A stretch of DNA of 64,000 bases from Alistipes sp. dk3624. Its GTDB lineage: Bacteria; Bacteroidota; Bacteroidia; Bacteroidales; Rikenellaceae. Shown in pieces: positions 25,711 through 35,416 of the stretch (positions within the stretch are counted from its first letter, which is position 1; every line of letters starts with the position of its first letter). The notes below the pieces were generated by a model. It was not told where the DNA came from. It was given only the letters and a program-made list of their open reading frames with translations, and did not search any database. The DNA is taken from positions 1,674,001 through 1,738,000 of the forward strand of contig NZ_CP045651.1 of assembly GCF_009557455.1 (NCBI RefSeq), in the 5' to 3' direction. The position numbers and the translations under genes were made by a program.

Positions 25711-27210
25711 ATGGTGCTGGATGCCGGGAATATCCTGTTGGTGGGAGCGGTTTTATTGTTTGTGAGTATTGTCGCGGGAAAAGCCGGTTACAAGTTCGGC
25801 GTGCCGATGTTGCTACTTTTTCTCGGCGTGGGGATGGCATTCGGCAGCGACGGCGTAGGCATCCAGTTCAACAGCCCGACGATCGCCCAGTTCATCGGAA
25901 TGATCGCACTGAGCGTCATTCTGTTTTCCGGGGGCATGGACACCAAGTTCAAAGAGATCCGCCCGGTTCTCGGACAGGGAATCATCCTCGCTACGTTGGG
26001 CGTCATGCTGACCACCGCCATCACCGGAGGAGCCATCTACCTGATTACGGATTATCTTTTCCCGAGTTTTTCGCTGACGCTTTACGAATCGCTGCTGCTG
26101 GCCGCCGTAATGTCGTCGACCGATTCGGCCTCGGTATTCTCGATATTGCGATCGAAAGGACTGAAACTCAAAGAGAACATGCGTCCGCTGCTGGAATTCG
26201 AAAGCGGCAGCAACGACCCGATGGCCAACATCCTGACGATCCTGTTCATCCAGATCATCCAGGTCGGCGAAATGAGTTTCGGCGAGTCGGTTTCGATCCT
26301 GCTGTTGCAGATCTCGATCGGGGCCGTCGCCGGATACGTGCTCGGACGCATCTCGTTGCTGCTGATCAACCGGCTGAACATCGACAACCGCTCCTTTTAC
26401 CCCGTGTTGCTGCTGGCCTGCGTCTTCTTTATCTTTTCGTTCACGAATCTGATTCAGGGCAACGGCTATTTGGCCGTTTACATCGCCGGGCTGGTCGTCG
26501 GCAACAACAAAATGCCGCATCATCGCAGCACAGCGACCTTTTTCGACGTCATCGCCTGGCTTTCGCAGTTGGTCATGTTCCTCACGCTCGGACTGCTCGT
26601 CAATCCGAAAGAACTGATCCCGGTAATGGCGATCGGGCTGCTGATCTCGGTCGTAATGATCTTCCTGGCCCGCCCGGCGACCGTATTCCTATGCCTGCTT
26701 CCGTTCCGCAAAATGAGTACCCGCGCCAAATCCTACGTGTCGTGGGTCGGTCTGCGCGGCGCCGTACCGATCATTTTCGCCACTTATCCGCTCACGGCGG
26801 GTATCGAAAACGCATCGCTGATCTTCAACATCGTATTCTTCATCACGATCGTCTCGCTGGTCGTACAGGGCACGACGGTGAACTTCATGGCTAAAAAACT
26901 GAAACTGACGGACGACACGGCTTCCAAAAGCCGGAAATTCAACTTCGAAGAACTGCCGGCGGAGATCAAATCCACCCTGTCCGAAATCGACGTGACCGCC
27001 GACATGCTGGTCAAAGGCGACCGGCTGATGGACCTGCCGCTGCCGGACGACGAACTGGTCGTGACCGTCAAGCGCGACGACACCTTCTTTATTCCGAACG
27101 GACGCAGCAAGCTTTATCTGAACGACAAGCTGATGATCATTTCGCACAGCAAAAAAAATCCGGACACGGAAGTCCCGGATTCCAATACTCCGTCCGAACC
27201 GGCATCCTGA
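25711..27210 (+). CDS. K+/H+ antiporter, CPA1 family (NhaP2/CvrA-like)
   Basis: A 499-residue inner-membrane antiporter that exchanges K+ (or Na+) for H+ in pH and ion homeostasis. About 12 hydrophobic helices cover residues 1-395, with the ion-binding signature SSTDSASVFSILR and LLEFESGSNDPMANILTILF of the NhaP2 group. After the membrane part comes a soluble tail; residues 420-480 (LPLPDDELVVTVKRDDTFFI, LNDKLMIIS) match a TrkA-C/RCK-C regulatory domain, as in NhaP2/CvrA. Potassium is inferred from this architecture. It has its own promoter and converges on folA, whose terminator lies inside this gene's 3-prime end. Confidence 0.88.
   Translation: MVLDAGNILLVGAVLLFVSIVAGKAGYKFGVPMLLLFLGVGMAFGSDGVGIQFNSPTIAQFIGMIALSVILFSGGMDTKFKEIRPVLGQGIILATLGVMLTTAITGGAIYLITDYLFPSFSLTLYESLLLAAVMSSTDSASVFSILRSKGLKLKENMRPLLEFESGSNDPMANILTILFIQIIQVGEMSFGESVSILLLQISIGAVAGYVLGRISLLLINRLNIDNRSFYPVLLLACVFFIFSFTNLIQGNGYLAVYIAGLVVGNNKMPHHRSTATFFDVIAWLSQLVMFLTLGLLVNPKELIPVMAIGLLISVVMIFLARPATVFLCLLPFRKMSTRAKSYVSWVGLRGAVPIIFATYPLTAGIENASLIFNIVFFITIVSLVVQGTTVNFMAKKLKLTDDTASKSRKFNFEELPAEIKSTLSEIDVTADMLVKGDRLMDLPLPDDELVVTVKRDDTFFIPNGRSKLYLNDKLMIISHSKKNPDTEVPDSNTPSEPAS
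27151..27181 (-). terminator. Terminator of the folA operon inside the antiporter gene
   Basis: On the minus strand AATCCGG (complement of 27175-27181) pairs with CCGGATT (complement of 27157-27163) and is followed by a T run (complement of 27151-27158). It lies 41 bases past the folA stop, within the last codons of the convergent antiporter gene. Confidence 0.6.
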
Positions 27211-27221
27211 ATGCCGGAAAC

Positions 27222-27704
27222 CTAACGGCGGACGTAATCCAAAAAAACGAAAGGATGTTCGAACTTTTCGCCGCGTTCGCGACGTTCCTCGCGTACCGGC
27301 GTCCAATCGGCCGGATTCCACGCCGGGAAAAGGGTATCGCCTTCGTAATCGGCCTCCACCCGCGTCAGGTAAAAGCGGTCGGCCAGCGGCAACGCCTGGG
27401 CATAAATCTGCGCGCCGCCGATCACGAAAATCTCTTCGGACGGATCGAAACGCCGGATCGCATCCTCCAACGAACCGGCGACGACGCACCCTTCGGCGCG
27501 GTAACCGGTCTGCCGGGTCACCACGACGTTGATCCGGTTCGGCAGCGGACGCCCGAGCGATTCGAAAGTCTTGCGTCCCATAATCACCGGATGCCCGGTA
27601 GTAATCGCCTTGAACCGGCGTAAATCTTCCGAAATATGCCAGATCAGCCGGTTGCGATCCCCGATCACCCCGTTGCGCGCTACGGCCACGATAATCGAGA
27701 TCAT
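27222..27704 (-). CDS. folA: Dihydrofolate reductase
   Basis: A 160-residue NADPH-dependent enzyme that reduces dihydrofolate to tetrahydrofolate. It shows the N-terminal [34 protein letters not shown] with the catalytic acid in the SED position, [13 protein letters not shown] (NADPH binding) and the FVIGGAQIY motif. Length is normal. Its ATG overlaps the thyA stop by four bases, so the two enzymes, which work in one cycle (ThyA makes dihydrofolate, FolA regenerates tetrahydrofolate), are translated in a coupled manner. It is the last gene of the minus-strand unit beginning with the tlpA-like gene. Confidence 0.96.
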   Translation of the reverse strand: MISIIVAVARNGVIGDRNRLIWHISEDLRRFKAITTGHPVIMGRKTFESLGRPLPNRINVVVTRQTGYRAEGCVVAGSLEDAIRRFDPSEEIFVIGGAQIYAQALPLADRFYLTRVEADYEGDTLFPAWNPADWTPVREERRERGEKFEHPFVFLDYVRR

Positions 27705-28495
27705 ACGGCGATCGGCGCTTTAATAGACGGCCAGGGATCGTAGCCTTCGAGCGAAAAATCCTCGTAGCGGAAGTCGAAGACCGATTTGACGTCGGGGTTG
27801 ATCTTCATCACCGGCAACGGTCGCGGCGTGCGCGCCAGTTGCAGGTCGACCTGTTCGGTATGATTCAGGTAGATGTGCGCATCGCCGAGCGTATGCACGA
27901 ACTCGCCGGGCCGCAGGCCGGTCGCCTGCGCGATCATCATCGTCAACAGCGCATACGAAGCGATATTGAACGGCACGCCGAGAAAAACGTCCGCGCTGCG
28001 CTGGTAAAGCTGACAGGAGAGTTTGCCGTCCGCCACGTAGAACTGGAACAGCGCATGGCACGGCGGCAGCGCCATCCTATCGATCTCGGCCACGTTCCAC
28101 GCGCTGACGATCAGCCGGCGCGAGTCCGGATTGCTGCGGATCTGGTCGACCACCTGCGCGATCTGGTCGATATGGCTGCCGTCCGGCGCGGGCCAACTGC
28201 GCCACTGGTATCCGTAAATAGGTCCGAGGTCGCCGTTGGCATCGGCCCATTCGTCCCAAATCGTCACGTTGTTGTCGTGCAGATAGCGGATGTTGGTATC
28301 GCCGCCCAGGAACCACAGCAGCTCATGAATAATCGAACGCAAGTGCAGCTTTTTGGTCGTCAGCGCCGGAAACCCCGCTCCGAGGTCGAAACGCATCTGA
28401 TAGCCGAACGTGCTGATCGTACCGGTACCCGTGCGGTCGCCTTTCACGGTGCCGCAGGTCTTGATATGGCGGAGCAGGTCGAGATATTGTTGCAT
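27701..28495 (-). CDS. thyA: Thymidylate synthase
   Basis: A 264-residue enzyme that methylates dUMP to dTMP with methylene-tetrahydrofolate. The catalytic cysteine lies in [14 protein letters not shown], followed by [20 protein letters not shown] (dUMP phosphate and base contacts) and HIYLNHTEQ. The N-terminal part has [19 protein letters not shown]. Length equals that of E. coli ThyA (264). It lies between lpxH (4-base gap) and folA (4-base overlap). Confidence 0.97.
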   Translation of the reverse strand: MQQYLDLLRHIKTCGTVKGDRTGTGTISTFGYQMRFDLGAGFPALTTKKLHLRSIIHELLWFLGGDTNIRYLHDNNVTIWDEWADANGDLGPIYGYQWRSWPAPDGSHIDQIAQVVDQIRSNPDSRRLIVSAWNVAEIDRMALPPCHALFQFYVADGKLSCQLYQRSADVFLGVPFNIASYALLTMMIAQATGLRPGEFVHTLGDAHIYLNHTEQVDLQLARTPRPLPVMKINPDVKSVFDFRYEDFSLEGYDPWPSIKAPIAV

Positions 28496-28499
28496 GTCG

Positions 28500-29246
28500 T
28501 TATGATGTTGTCGGATAGCTGTTCAGCGTAAATCCGTTTTGATCCAGTTTGCCGTAAGTGGGGCGGTCGATCCACTCGCCGAGGAATGCGATCCGGCTGC
28601 CGCCCGCGAGCGGAACGATCTCCGCGCAATGAATATGCCCGCAAACGAACAGGTCGATCCCCGGATGTTCTTTCAGGAAATCGGAGGCGAAACGCACGAT
28701 CGGCTCTTCTGCGCCGCGGAACGCATGCCGGATCGGTTTCGCCTTACGGTTCGAACCGCTCCACCAATGGCCGAAACGCATCGCCGCATTCGGATGGACG
28801 AATGTCGAGAAAACCCACTGGATCGCCCGGCTGCGAAACACCCGGCTCAGCAGCCGTCCCCCGCGCCCCCGCTTGCCGAACACATCGCCGTGTCCGATGA
28901 AAACCCGTTTCCCGGCCAACGCGAGAATTTCGTAATCGGCTCGGTGCAGTACCACCCCGCACTCGGTCTGCAAGTAGTCGAACGCCCAGAGGTCGTGGTT
29001 ACCGGGAAAAAAATGGACGGCGACCCCTCGGTCGGTCAGTTCCGACAGTTTTCCCAGCAGCCGCGTGAACCCTTTCGGCACGACGCGCCGATACTCGTAC
29101 CAGAAATCGAAAACATCGCCCACCAGAAAAATCGCCTCGGCATCCGCAGACACTTCGTCGAGCCAGCGGACGAACAACCGCTCGCGCGTGGCGTGCGTCT
29201 GCCCCACCTTGAGGCCCAAATGGATATCCGACGCGAAATAGTACAT
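28500..29246 (-). CDS. lpxH: UDP-2,3-diacylglucosamine hydrolase, LpxH-type
   Basis: A 248-residue calcineurin-like phosphoesterase that should cleave UDP-2,3-diacylglucosamine to lipid X in lipid A synthesis at the inner membrane. The metal-binding motifs are all present: DIHLG near the N-terminus, GDVFDFW, GNHDLW, GHGD and a final [17 protein letters not shown] is characteristic of the LpxH group. Its ATG shares one base with the stop of the upstream thiol-disulfide gene (TAATG), so translation is probably coupled. LpxH versus the LpxG-like group is not fully settled by motif alone. Confidence 0.85.
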   Translation of the reverse strand: MYYFASDIHLGLKVGQTHATRERLFVRWLDEVSADAEAIFLVGDVFDFWYEYRRVVPKGFTRLLGKLSELTDRGVAVHFFPGNHDLWAFDYLQTECGVVLHRADYEILALAGKRVFIGHGDVFGKRGRGGRLLSRVFRSRAIQWVFSTFVHPNAAMRFGHWWSGSNRKAKPIRHAFRGAEEPIVRFASDFLKEHPGIDLFVCGHIHCAEIVPLAGGSRIAFLGEWIDRPTYGKLDQNGFTLNSYPTTS

Positions 29247-30403
29247 TACCTGACCAGTTCGGCGACTTTATTTTTCAGTTGATCCCCGAAAAGGTTACGA
29301 GCCACGATCGCACCGTCGGAACTGATCAGCACGTTCGACGGCACGGCCTGGACGTTATAGCTCATGGCCGCGATACCGCCCGTGCCGCGCGGATCGAACA
29401 CGTTGATCCACGGGAGCTTCTGATCCTGCACCACCGTCACCCAGTCGGCTTTCTCGTCGTCCAGCGATACCTGATAGATGGCCAGTCCTCGGTCTTTATA
29501 AGTTTTATACAGCTCCCTCATTTCGGCGTTTTGCACCGGATAGCGGGAATCCCGGGTCGACCAGAAACTGACGAGGATTGTTTTTCCGTCCAGCGAAGAC
29601 AACTTCTGATCCTTGCCGTACACATCCTGCAAGTCGATTTCCGGATAATTCAGCGCGTTCCCCGACTGGTTCTGTATCCGGTCGGCCAGTTCGAGCACCT
29701 TTTTCCGCTCTTCGATCTCTTTTTGAAGCACCTTCACGCGCGAAGCATCGGGATAGCGCACCGACGACGAATCCGCGACGATCCGGTAATAGATCAGATC
29801 GGTTTTTTCATTGAACAGCCACGGGTCGTCCGGCAACCGTTGGTACAGCGCATAAACGGCAGCCATCGACGAAGGATGGGCCATAATGAAAGCGATGTGC
29901 TCGCGCTTGATCCGGTAATACTCCGCCAGGTACTGATCCAGCAGGTTTTTCCGCCGCTTTTCGGTATCCGCCACCACGGGCGTATTCCGGTAAATCTTCG
30001 ACAACGAATCGAGCGTCGCGACGCCGTTGCCGTACTGCGTATTGAACTGCTTGAGCAACTGCGACTCCTCGGAGCCTTCGACCGTGTAGTTCCGGGCCAG
30101 GTCGCACAGCGAGTTGACCTCGATCCGGTCTCCGGGCGTCACGATCAGCGGAATCGCACTGCCGTCGCAAAGCAGGTTGTAAAATACGGGGCCTTTCTCG
30201 GGCAGCTTCACCCGAAAACGGAAATCGCCCCCTTGGTCGATAACGGTCGAATCCACGATCCGGCGTCCCTGCGTCGTAACCATTTCCAGCAACACGGTAT
30301 CGTGAGACAGTCCCGAGAAAGAGCCCTGGACACGCGCTTTGCGATCCTGTCCGCAAGATGCGATCAACACGGTCAGGGTAATGACCGAAAGAATCTTTTT
30401 CAT
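29246..30403 (-). CDS. DUF4369/TlpA-like lipoprotein lacking the CxxC motif
   Basis: A 385-residue lipoprotein (lipobox LIASC). The N-terminal half (residues 25-130) resembles DUF4369, common in Bacteroidota redox proteins; a helical linker follows; residues 245-385 form an AhpC-TSA/TlpA thioredoxin fold (IDLQDVYGKDQKLSSLDGKT, AVPSNVLISSDGAIVARNLFG). At the active-site position, where the family has FWASWCGPC, this protein reads FWSTRDSRY, so both redox cysteines are missing. It therefore probably does not perform disulfide exchange by the usual mechanism. The start at 30403 gives the signal peptide. It heads the operon with lpxH, thyA and folA. Confidence 0.8.
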   Translation of the reverse strand: MKKILSVITLTVLIASCGQDRKARVQGSFSGLSHDTVLLEMVTTQGRRIVDSTVIDQGGDFRFRVKLPEKGPVFYNLLCDGSAIPLIVTPGDRIEVNSLCDLARNYTVEGSEESQLLKQFNTQYGNGVATLDSLSKIYRNTPVVADTEKRRKNLLDQYLAEYYRIKREHIAFIMAHPSSMAAVYALYQRLPDDPWLFNEKTDLIYYRIVADSSSVRYPDASRVKVLQKEIEERKKVLELADRIQNQSGNALNYPEIDLQDVYGKDQKLSSLDGKTILVSFWSTRDSRYPVQNAEMRELYKTYKDRGLAIYQVSLDDEKADWVTVVQDQKLPWINVFDPRGTGGIAAMSYNVQAVPSNVLISSDGAIVARNLFGDQLKNKVAELVR

Positions 30404-30479
30404 ACAGTTTCCTCTCGTATTATCAATACGGTCGTCACGGCCGGGCCGAAGCACGAAACCCGTGACTTTTTTAAAGTTA

Positions 30480-30487
30480 CAAAAATA
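30480..30487 (-). promoter_or_regulatory. -7 promoter element
   Basis: TATTTTTG on the minus strand, 76 bases before the tlpA-like ATG, in an AT-rich stretch. Likely promoter of the tlpA-lpxH-thyA-folA unit. Confidence 0.4.
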
Positions 30488-30543
30488 GATTAATTTTCTC
30501 ACAATATAAAACGATTTTCCCGGCATTTATAGTATCTCCGAAA

Positions 30544-30579
30544 CAAAGCGGGCCGGGTTTCGAAACCCGGCCCGCTTTG
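30544..30579 (-). terminator. Terminator of the glycogen cluster
   Basis: A perfect 36-base palindrome centred on TTCGAA (arms such as AAAGCGGGCCGGG and CCCGGCCCGCTTT) located 20 bases after the GH57 stop on the minus strand. The T tract is short (TTTGTTT). Confidence 0.7.
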
Positions 30580-30599
30580 CAGAACAGCGTTCCCGCCCG

Positions 30600-31817
30600 T
30601 CAGGCGGGAACCGATTCCTGCATCGTTTCCTTATATTTCCGGTCGACCTCGATCTCGAAATCGCTCAGCACGTTCATGTAATTGATGAACGCTTCGTAAG
30701 GCGACTCGTACGGGTTGAAATAGCTGTGAACGTCGCCGTCCGAGAACCATTTCGTCGCCATGTAATAAAAATGATCCGACACCTGCATGAAATTCCACGC
30801 ATGGTAAAAATCGGGATGATTGATCGCCCGGATCTTATCTTTCAACGCATAAAGTTTTTTGAACGCTTCGTTCTGGAGTTCGTTGCCGAGCCAGGCCGTG
30901 ATGTCCCGCTCCTCGTCGGCCCACGAAATCGGGTAGGGAGCGTGCAAGATAGCCACCGGCTGGAACTTTTTGGATACCTCGGTCGGCGTGGCGAACTTCA
31001 GCGACCCGGTCGCCAGCGCTGCATTCGGCAGGTGTTTCATGAATTCGAAGATCCCGCTGTCGGCCTTCTGATGCTCCCCGAACGTCTCGTAGTCCATAAA
31101 CAGGTTGATCACCTCGCCTGGAAGTTCCGGATTGTTCAGCCAGCTCACGTATTTCTCGGCCGTCAGCGGCCACTGCGACCATCCCCGGTCGGAAAAACGG
31201 AACGCGATATCGTCGCTCAGCTTGAAATTCCGCAGCAGCAGGTGCAACTTCTGGTCAATCGCATTGGCATAGACGTAATTCGGACTTTTCCATCCCAGAA
31301 CGTGCTTGGCGCCTTCGGCCAACATCGTGCGGAACCCCATCGAAGCGACCACTTCGCCGATATGATCCGAATAGATCAGTTCGGTATTGCGAAAAGCCGT
31401 GGGCTTTACGCCGAATTCCTTCTCCATCAACGCACAGTGCTGCTTCACCTGAGCCACGAATTCGTCCCGGTCGGCCAGCGCCGCCAGCGAATGCGAATAC
31501 GTTTCGGCCAAGAACTCGACGCAGCCCGTACGCGCCAACGCCTGGAAGCTGTCCAGCACTTCGGGCGCATACATCCTGAACTGTTCGACCGCGATCCCGG
31601 AAATCGAAAAACTGACTTTGAACTTTTTGCCGTTTTTGCGGATCAGTCCGGCTAACAGCTCGTTCATCGGCAGGTAGCATCCCCGCGCCACTTTCTGCAT
31701 GATCGCACGATTGGCGTAATCGTCCAGGTACTCGTGGTCCTTACCCATATTGAAAAAACGGTACTTTTTCAGTCTCATCGGCTGATGTACCTGAAAATAG
31801 ATGCAGATTGTTTTCAT
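30600..31817 (-). CDS. Glycoside hydrolase family 57 protein
   Basis: A 405-residue cytoplasmic enzyme of the GH57 alpha-amylase/4-alpha-glucanotransferase class. It begins with ICIYFQVHQPMRLKKYRFF, the GH57 motif 1 (HQP), and contains CVEFLAETYSHSLAAL (motif 3, Glu nucleophile region) and NLFMDYETFGEHQ (motif 4, catalytic Asp). No signal peptide is seen, fitting intracellular glucan work. The ATG at 31817 is preferred because the conserved strand begins there; the preceding glycosyltransferase stops 25 bases upstream. It is the last gene of the glycogen cluster, where it probably trims or rearranges alpha-1,4 glucans. The exact activity (hydrolase or transferase) is not decided. Confidence 0.88.
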   Translation of the reverse strand: MKTICIYFQVHQPMRLKKYRFFNMGKDHEYLDDYANRAIMQKVARGCYLPMNELLAGLIRKNGKKFKVSFSISGIAVEQFRMYAPEVLDSFQALARTGCVEFLAETYSHSLAALADRDEFVAQVKQHCALMEKEFGVKPTAFRNTELIYSDHIGEVVASMGFRTMLAEGAKHVLGWKSPNYVYANAIDQKLHLLLRNFKLSDDIAFRFSDRGWSQWPLTAEKYVSWLNNPELPGEVINLFMDYETFGEHQKADSGIFEFMKHLPNAALATGSLKFATPTEVSKKFQPVAILHAPYPISWADEERDITAWLGNELQNEAFKKLYALKDKIRAINHPDFYHAWNFMQVSDHFYYMATKWFSDGDVHSYFNPYESPYEAFINYMNVLSDFEIEVDRKYKETMQESVPA

Positions 31818-31842
31818 AACCTCGTATTTTATAGTCCGTCCC

Positions 31843-33132
31843 TTATCCGACCAAACTGCGGTAAACATCGAGCACTTCGCCGGCCGCGTTGTCCCATTTC
31901 AGATTAATCACTTCGCTTTTCCCCTTTTCGGCCGACATCGCCGCCAGCGACGGATATTTCAACAGGCCGTAAATCGCGTCCGCCATCGCGTCCACATCCC
32001 AATAATCGACCTTGATCGCGTAATCGAGCACTTCGGCCACTCCCGACTGTTTCGAAATGATCACCGGGACGTTCGACTTCATCGCTTCCAGCGGCGAAAT
32101 TCCGAACGGTTCCGACACCGACGGCATCACATACACATCGCTCATACCGAACATCTTTTGCACTTCGTCCCCGCGCAGAAACCCGGTAAAATGGAACCGG
32201 TCGGCAATCCCCAGCTTGGCGACGCGCCGGATCACATGGACCAACATATCGCCGCTGCCCGCCATGACGAAACGGACGTTCGGCAACCGTTTGAGCACTT
32301 TGGCCGCCGCCTCGACGAAATAGTCGGGACCTTTCTGGTAGGTGATCCTCCCGAGGAACGTCACGATCTTATCCTCCACGTTCCGTTCGCTCTCCCCGGA
32401 ATCCCGCTTGTCGAAACGCACCGCATTGTGCACGGTCACGACTTTGTCCGCCGGAATTCCGTATTTCTCGATCACGATGTTGCGCGTCAGGTTGCTCACG
32501 GCGATCACGCGGTCGGCGGCTTCCATGCCGGCCCGTTCGATGTTATAGACCGACTGGTTGACATGCTCGCCGCTACGATCGAACTCGGTCGCGTGCATGT
32601 GTACTACCAGCGGCTTGCCGGACACCCGTTTGGCGGCGATCCCCGCATAGTAGGTCAGCCAGTCGTGCGCATGGATCACATCGAACTCCCCGGCCCTATC
32701 CCGAGCGATCTGCGCGGCGACCATCGCATAGCGCGCCACTTCCTCCATCAGGTTCGGCCCGTACTTCCCGGAAAAAGCATAACGCTCTTTCCATACGTCG
32801 TGTCGCCCGGGCAACTCCCCGGTTTCGCGGAACTGCCTCGAATAATCGTCGAACTCCTCGGGAGACACATAGGGCACCATATTGGAATCCACATGGATAA
32901 ACGTCAGCTTCTCCCAAATTTCTTTCTCCCGCGTATCGTCCGCGGACACTTCCACGTCGCTCGCGTTGACGACCCGTACGAAACGGCCGTCCTCGTCCCC
33001 GTAAGCCTTCGGCACCACGAAGATCACCCCGACGTCGTGCTTGGCCAGTCCCCGGGTCAATCCGTAGCATGCGGTTCCCAGTCCTCCCGCGATATGCGGC
33101 GGAAATTCCCATCCGAACATCAATACTCTCAT
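31843..33132 (-). CDS. Glycosyltransferase family 4 (glycogen-cluster)
   Basis: A 429-residue GT-B enzyme. The N-terminus MRVLMFGWEFPPHIAGGLGTACYGLTRGL has the glycine loop seen in sugar-nucleotide glycosyltransferases. The C-terminal half has VTFLGRITYQKGPDYFVEAA and SVSEPFGISPLEAM, the E-x7-E nucleotide-sugar signature of GT4. In this position, between a debranching enzyme and a GH57, related Bacteroidota genes are usually annotated as glycogen or starch synthase-like. It may build or prime alpha-glucan; trehalose or other products cannot be excluded. The GH57 gene follows after 25 bases. Confidence 0.82.
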   Translation of the reverse strand: MRVLMFGWEFPPHIAGGLGTACYGLTRGLAKHDVGVIFVVPKAYGDEDGRFVRVVNASDVEVSADDTREKEIWEKLTFIHVDSNMVPYVSPEEFDDYSRQFRETGELPGRHDVWKERYAFSGKYGPNLMEEVARYAMVAAQIARDRAGEFDVIHAHDWLTYYAGIAAKRVSGKPLVVHMHATEFDRSGEHVNQSVYNIERAGMEAADRVIAVSNLTRNIVIEKYGIPADKVVTVHNAVRFDKRDSGESERNVEDKIVTFLGRITYQKGPDYFVEAAAKVLKRLPNVRFVMAGSGDMLVHVIRRVAKLGIADRFHFTGFLRGDEVQKMFGMSDVYVMPSVSEPFGISPLEAMKSNVPVIISKQSGVAEVLDYAIKVDYWDVDAMADAIYGLLKYPSLAAMSAEKGKSEVINLKWDNAAGEVLDVYRSLVG

Positions 33133-33322
33133 CTGCTTTATGGTTTTTATTATTTTATATCAATTCAATTCGTTTTCCTCTTTTCCACACCGACCCATAA
33201 ACAGCGGAGCTTTTTCTGAAATTTTCCGGAAAATCCGGTTTGCCGGCCTCAACCGTTCCTTCAAAAAACAATTCCCTTGCAAACAACCTGCCGTCCGGTT
33301 TCCGCACCCCCTTTTCCCGGCT

Positions 33323-35266
33323 TTATTTTTTAGATTTACACTCCTGTATCATCTGGTCGATCCGCAAAACGGCGCCTACGCTCCACGCCTGCGAAACGGA
33401 ACCCCTCGGACAGTGCGGAGGATCTCCGTCGTAAATCTCATTGATCGAAGCGATTCCGCTGACACTGATATCTTCTTCGAAATTCTTCAGAATATCCTCC
33501 GCTTCGTTCAGGAACTTCTTCCCGTGCATATCGAAGCCGGCCTTCACATAGTGTTCCAGCAACCAGGGCCATACGGTTCCCTGATGGTATGCGCGGTCGC
33601 GGGTCGGCTGATCTCCGCCGTAGTGCCCTTTGTAAAGGGGATTGCGCGGCGAAAGCGTCCGCAGCCCCTTGGGCGTCAACAGGTGACGATGCACTTTGTC
33701 GATCACGTCGAGCTTCATCGCGTCGCTGAGCATACCGTACGGCAGCGAGCAGGCGATGATCTGGTTCGGCCGGATAAATCGGTTCTGCCCCTGTTCGTCC
33801 ACATAATCCGCCAGGAACGACTCTTCCGGATACCAGAAAAGCCCGACGAACGACTCCTTGATCCGTTCGGGCATCCGCTCCCAACGGCTCACGAAATCGG
33901 TATCCTTATTTTTCCGCGCCAGTTCAAGCGTATAACAAATCGCATTGTACCACAATGCGTTGATCTCTACTTGATAGCCCTCGCGTCCCGTCACCGGGCG
34001 GCCGTCCACGACGGCGTCCATCCAGGTCATCGCATAATTCGGATGCGCGGCCCATACCAGTCCGTTCTCGCGCACCTGCACCCACTCGCCTCCGCGCATA
34101 TACGACTCCAGTATCTCTTTCATCGGCTTGCCGTAGGCCTTCCACAGCTTACGTCCGCCGCCGATATGCTTTTCGAGGCATTGCAACGTCCAGAAAAACC
34201 ACAACGGAGCGTCCACCGAATTGTAGGCGCTGCCCATATTCGGAAACATGCCGTCCTTCATCTCGCGCACCATCGTATCGATCACCTCGCAACACGACTC
34301 GACGCCGCCCTGGGTCAGCGTGATGCCCGGCAGCGCGATGAACGTATCGCGTCCCCACCGGCCGAACCACGGATATCCGGCCACCACTTCGGTCTTATCG
34401 CCGTGACGCACGATGAATTGCCTGGCCGAATGCCGCAGACACGACAAGAAATCGATCTTGTTCGACCGACGCGCCAACTCTTCCATGAAATCCTTTTCGA
34501 GCGTCGCCGGATCGACCTCCTCGGTCGAACACGAAAAAATAACGCTCTGCCCCTTGACGATATCCGTTTCGAAATAACCGGTCGTCAACAGGTCCTCGTG
34601 CCCCGGATAACCGCGATCGATCTCCTCGGCATATTCGAAGTTATAATACCAATCCGGCGCAGCGACGAATTCGCATGGAACGTTCGTCTGCATATGCAAC
34701 CACGGAAATCCCTCGTAGAGCCGGCTCCGCACGCCGCCGGGAATCGGGTAGCTGTGACCGTCCGCGAACAGGTTGGCCTTACTCAGCCCGTGCCGGTCGC
34801 GGAACGCCAGGAAGGGCCGCAGCCTCAACTGCGTATCCGAGCGGGCGTCCAGCAACGTATAACGGATCAGCAACTGCGTCCGCGAATGAATCCACAGCAA
34901 CTCTTTTTTCAGCACGACCCCGCCCACGCGGTACGTAATCGCCGGCGTCGGCGTATAGGTAAAATCGGTAATATACTTATGCCCCCGGGGTTCGTACACG
35001 CCGGGAAAACGGTGGATCGCCAGGTTGAACGTCTGATCGTGCTGAACGACCGTTTCATCCACCGACGACAGCAGCACGTAATTATTCTCGTCGTCATCGT
35101 CTTTCGGGCACACCATCAGCCCGTGGTATTTCCGCGTATTGCAGCATACGATCGTCGTACTCATATACCCTCCCGCGCGGTTGGTACTGAGCATCTCGCG
35201 CTGAAGCGAATACTCCAGATTCCCCAACTCGTTTTTGTCGAAATGCAAAACTGCCATATCCTCCAT
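33323..35266 (-). CDS. Glycogen debranching enzyme (amylo-alpha-1,6-glucosidase)
   Basis: A 647-residue enzyme of the GH133/GDE type. An N-terminal beta-rich domain (to about residue 270; LSTNRAGGYMSTTIVCCNTRKYHGLMV) is followed by the catalytic alpha/alpha barrel with GYPWFGRWGRDTFIALPGITL, the hallmark of bacterial GDE, and later GTVWPWLLEHYV. It removes alpha-1,6 branches from glycogen so that phosphorylase can continue. It sits between the synthase-phosphorylase fusion (150-base gap) and the GT4 gene (190-base gap) on the same strand. No signal peptide: cytoplasmic. Confidence 0.9.
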   Translation of the reverse strand: MEDMAVLHFDKNELGNLEYSLQREMLSTNRAGGYMSTTIVCCNTRKYHGLMVCPKDDDDENNYVLLSSVDETVVQHDQTFNLAIHRFPGVYEPRGHKYITDFTYTPTPAITYRVGGVVLKKELLWIHSRTQLLIRYTLLDARSDTQLRLRPFLAFRDRHGLSKANLFADGHSYPIPGGVRSRLYEGFPWLHMQTNVPCEFVAAPDWYYNFEYAEEIDRGYPGHEDLLTTGYFETDIVKGQSVIFSCSTEEVDPATLEKDFMEELARRSNKIDFLSCLRHSARQFIVRHGDKTEVVAGYPWFGRWGRDTFIALPGITLTQGGVESCCEVIDTMVREMKDGMFPNMGSAYNSVDAPLWFFWTLQCLEKHIGGGRKLWKAYGKPMKEILESYMRGGEWVQVRENGLVWAAHPNYAMTWMDAVVDGRPVTGREGYQVEINALWYNAICYTLELARKNKDTDFVSRWERMPERIKESFVGLFWYPEESFLADYVDEQGQNRFIRPNQIIACSLPYGMLSDAMKLDVIDKVHRHLLTPKGLRTLSPRNPLYKGHYGGDQPTRDRAYHQGTVWPWLLEHYVKAGFDMHGKKFLNEAEDILKNFEEDISVSGIASINEIYDGDPPHCPRGSVSQAWSVGAVLRIDQMIQECKSKK

Positions 35267-35416
35267 TTATTTTCTATATCTACGCGTAAATTTAAGAAAA
35301 AATTGCGCGAAATCCAATAAAAATTTGCGGCGCCGAAAAGCCTTTCCGACAGCGAGGGAGCGCTCTTCGCCGACACGCTCCTCATCGAACGCGTCGTTCG
35401 GACATCAGGCTGATTA

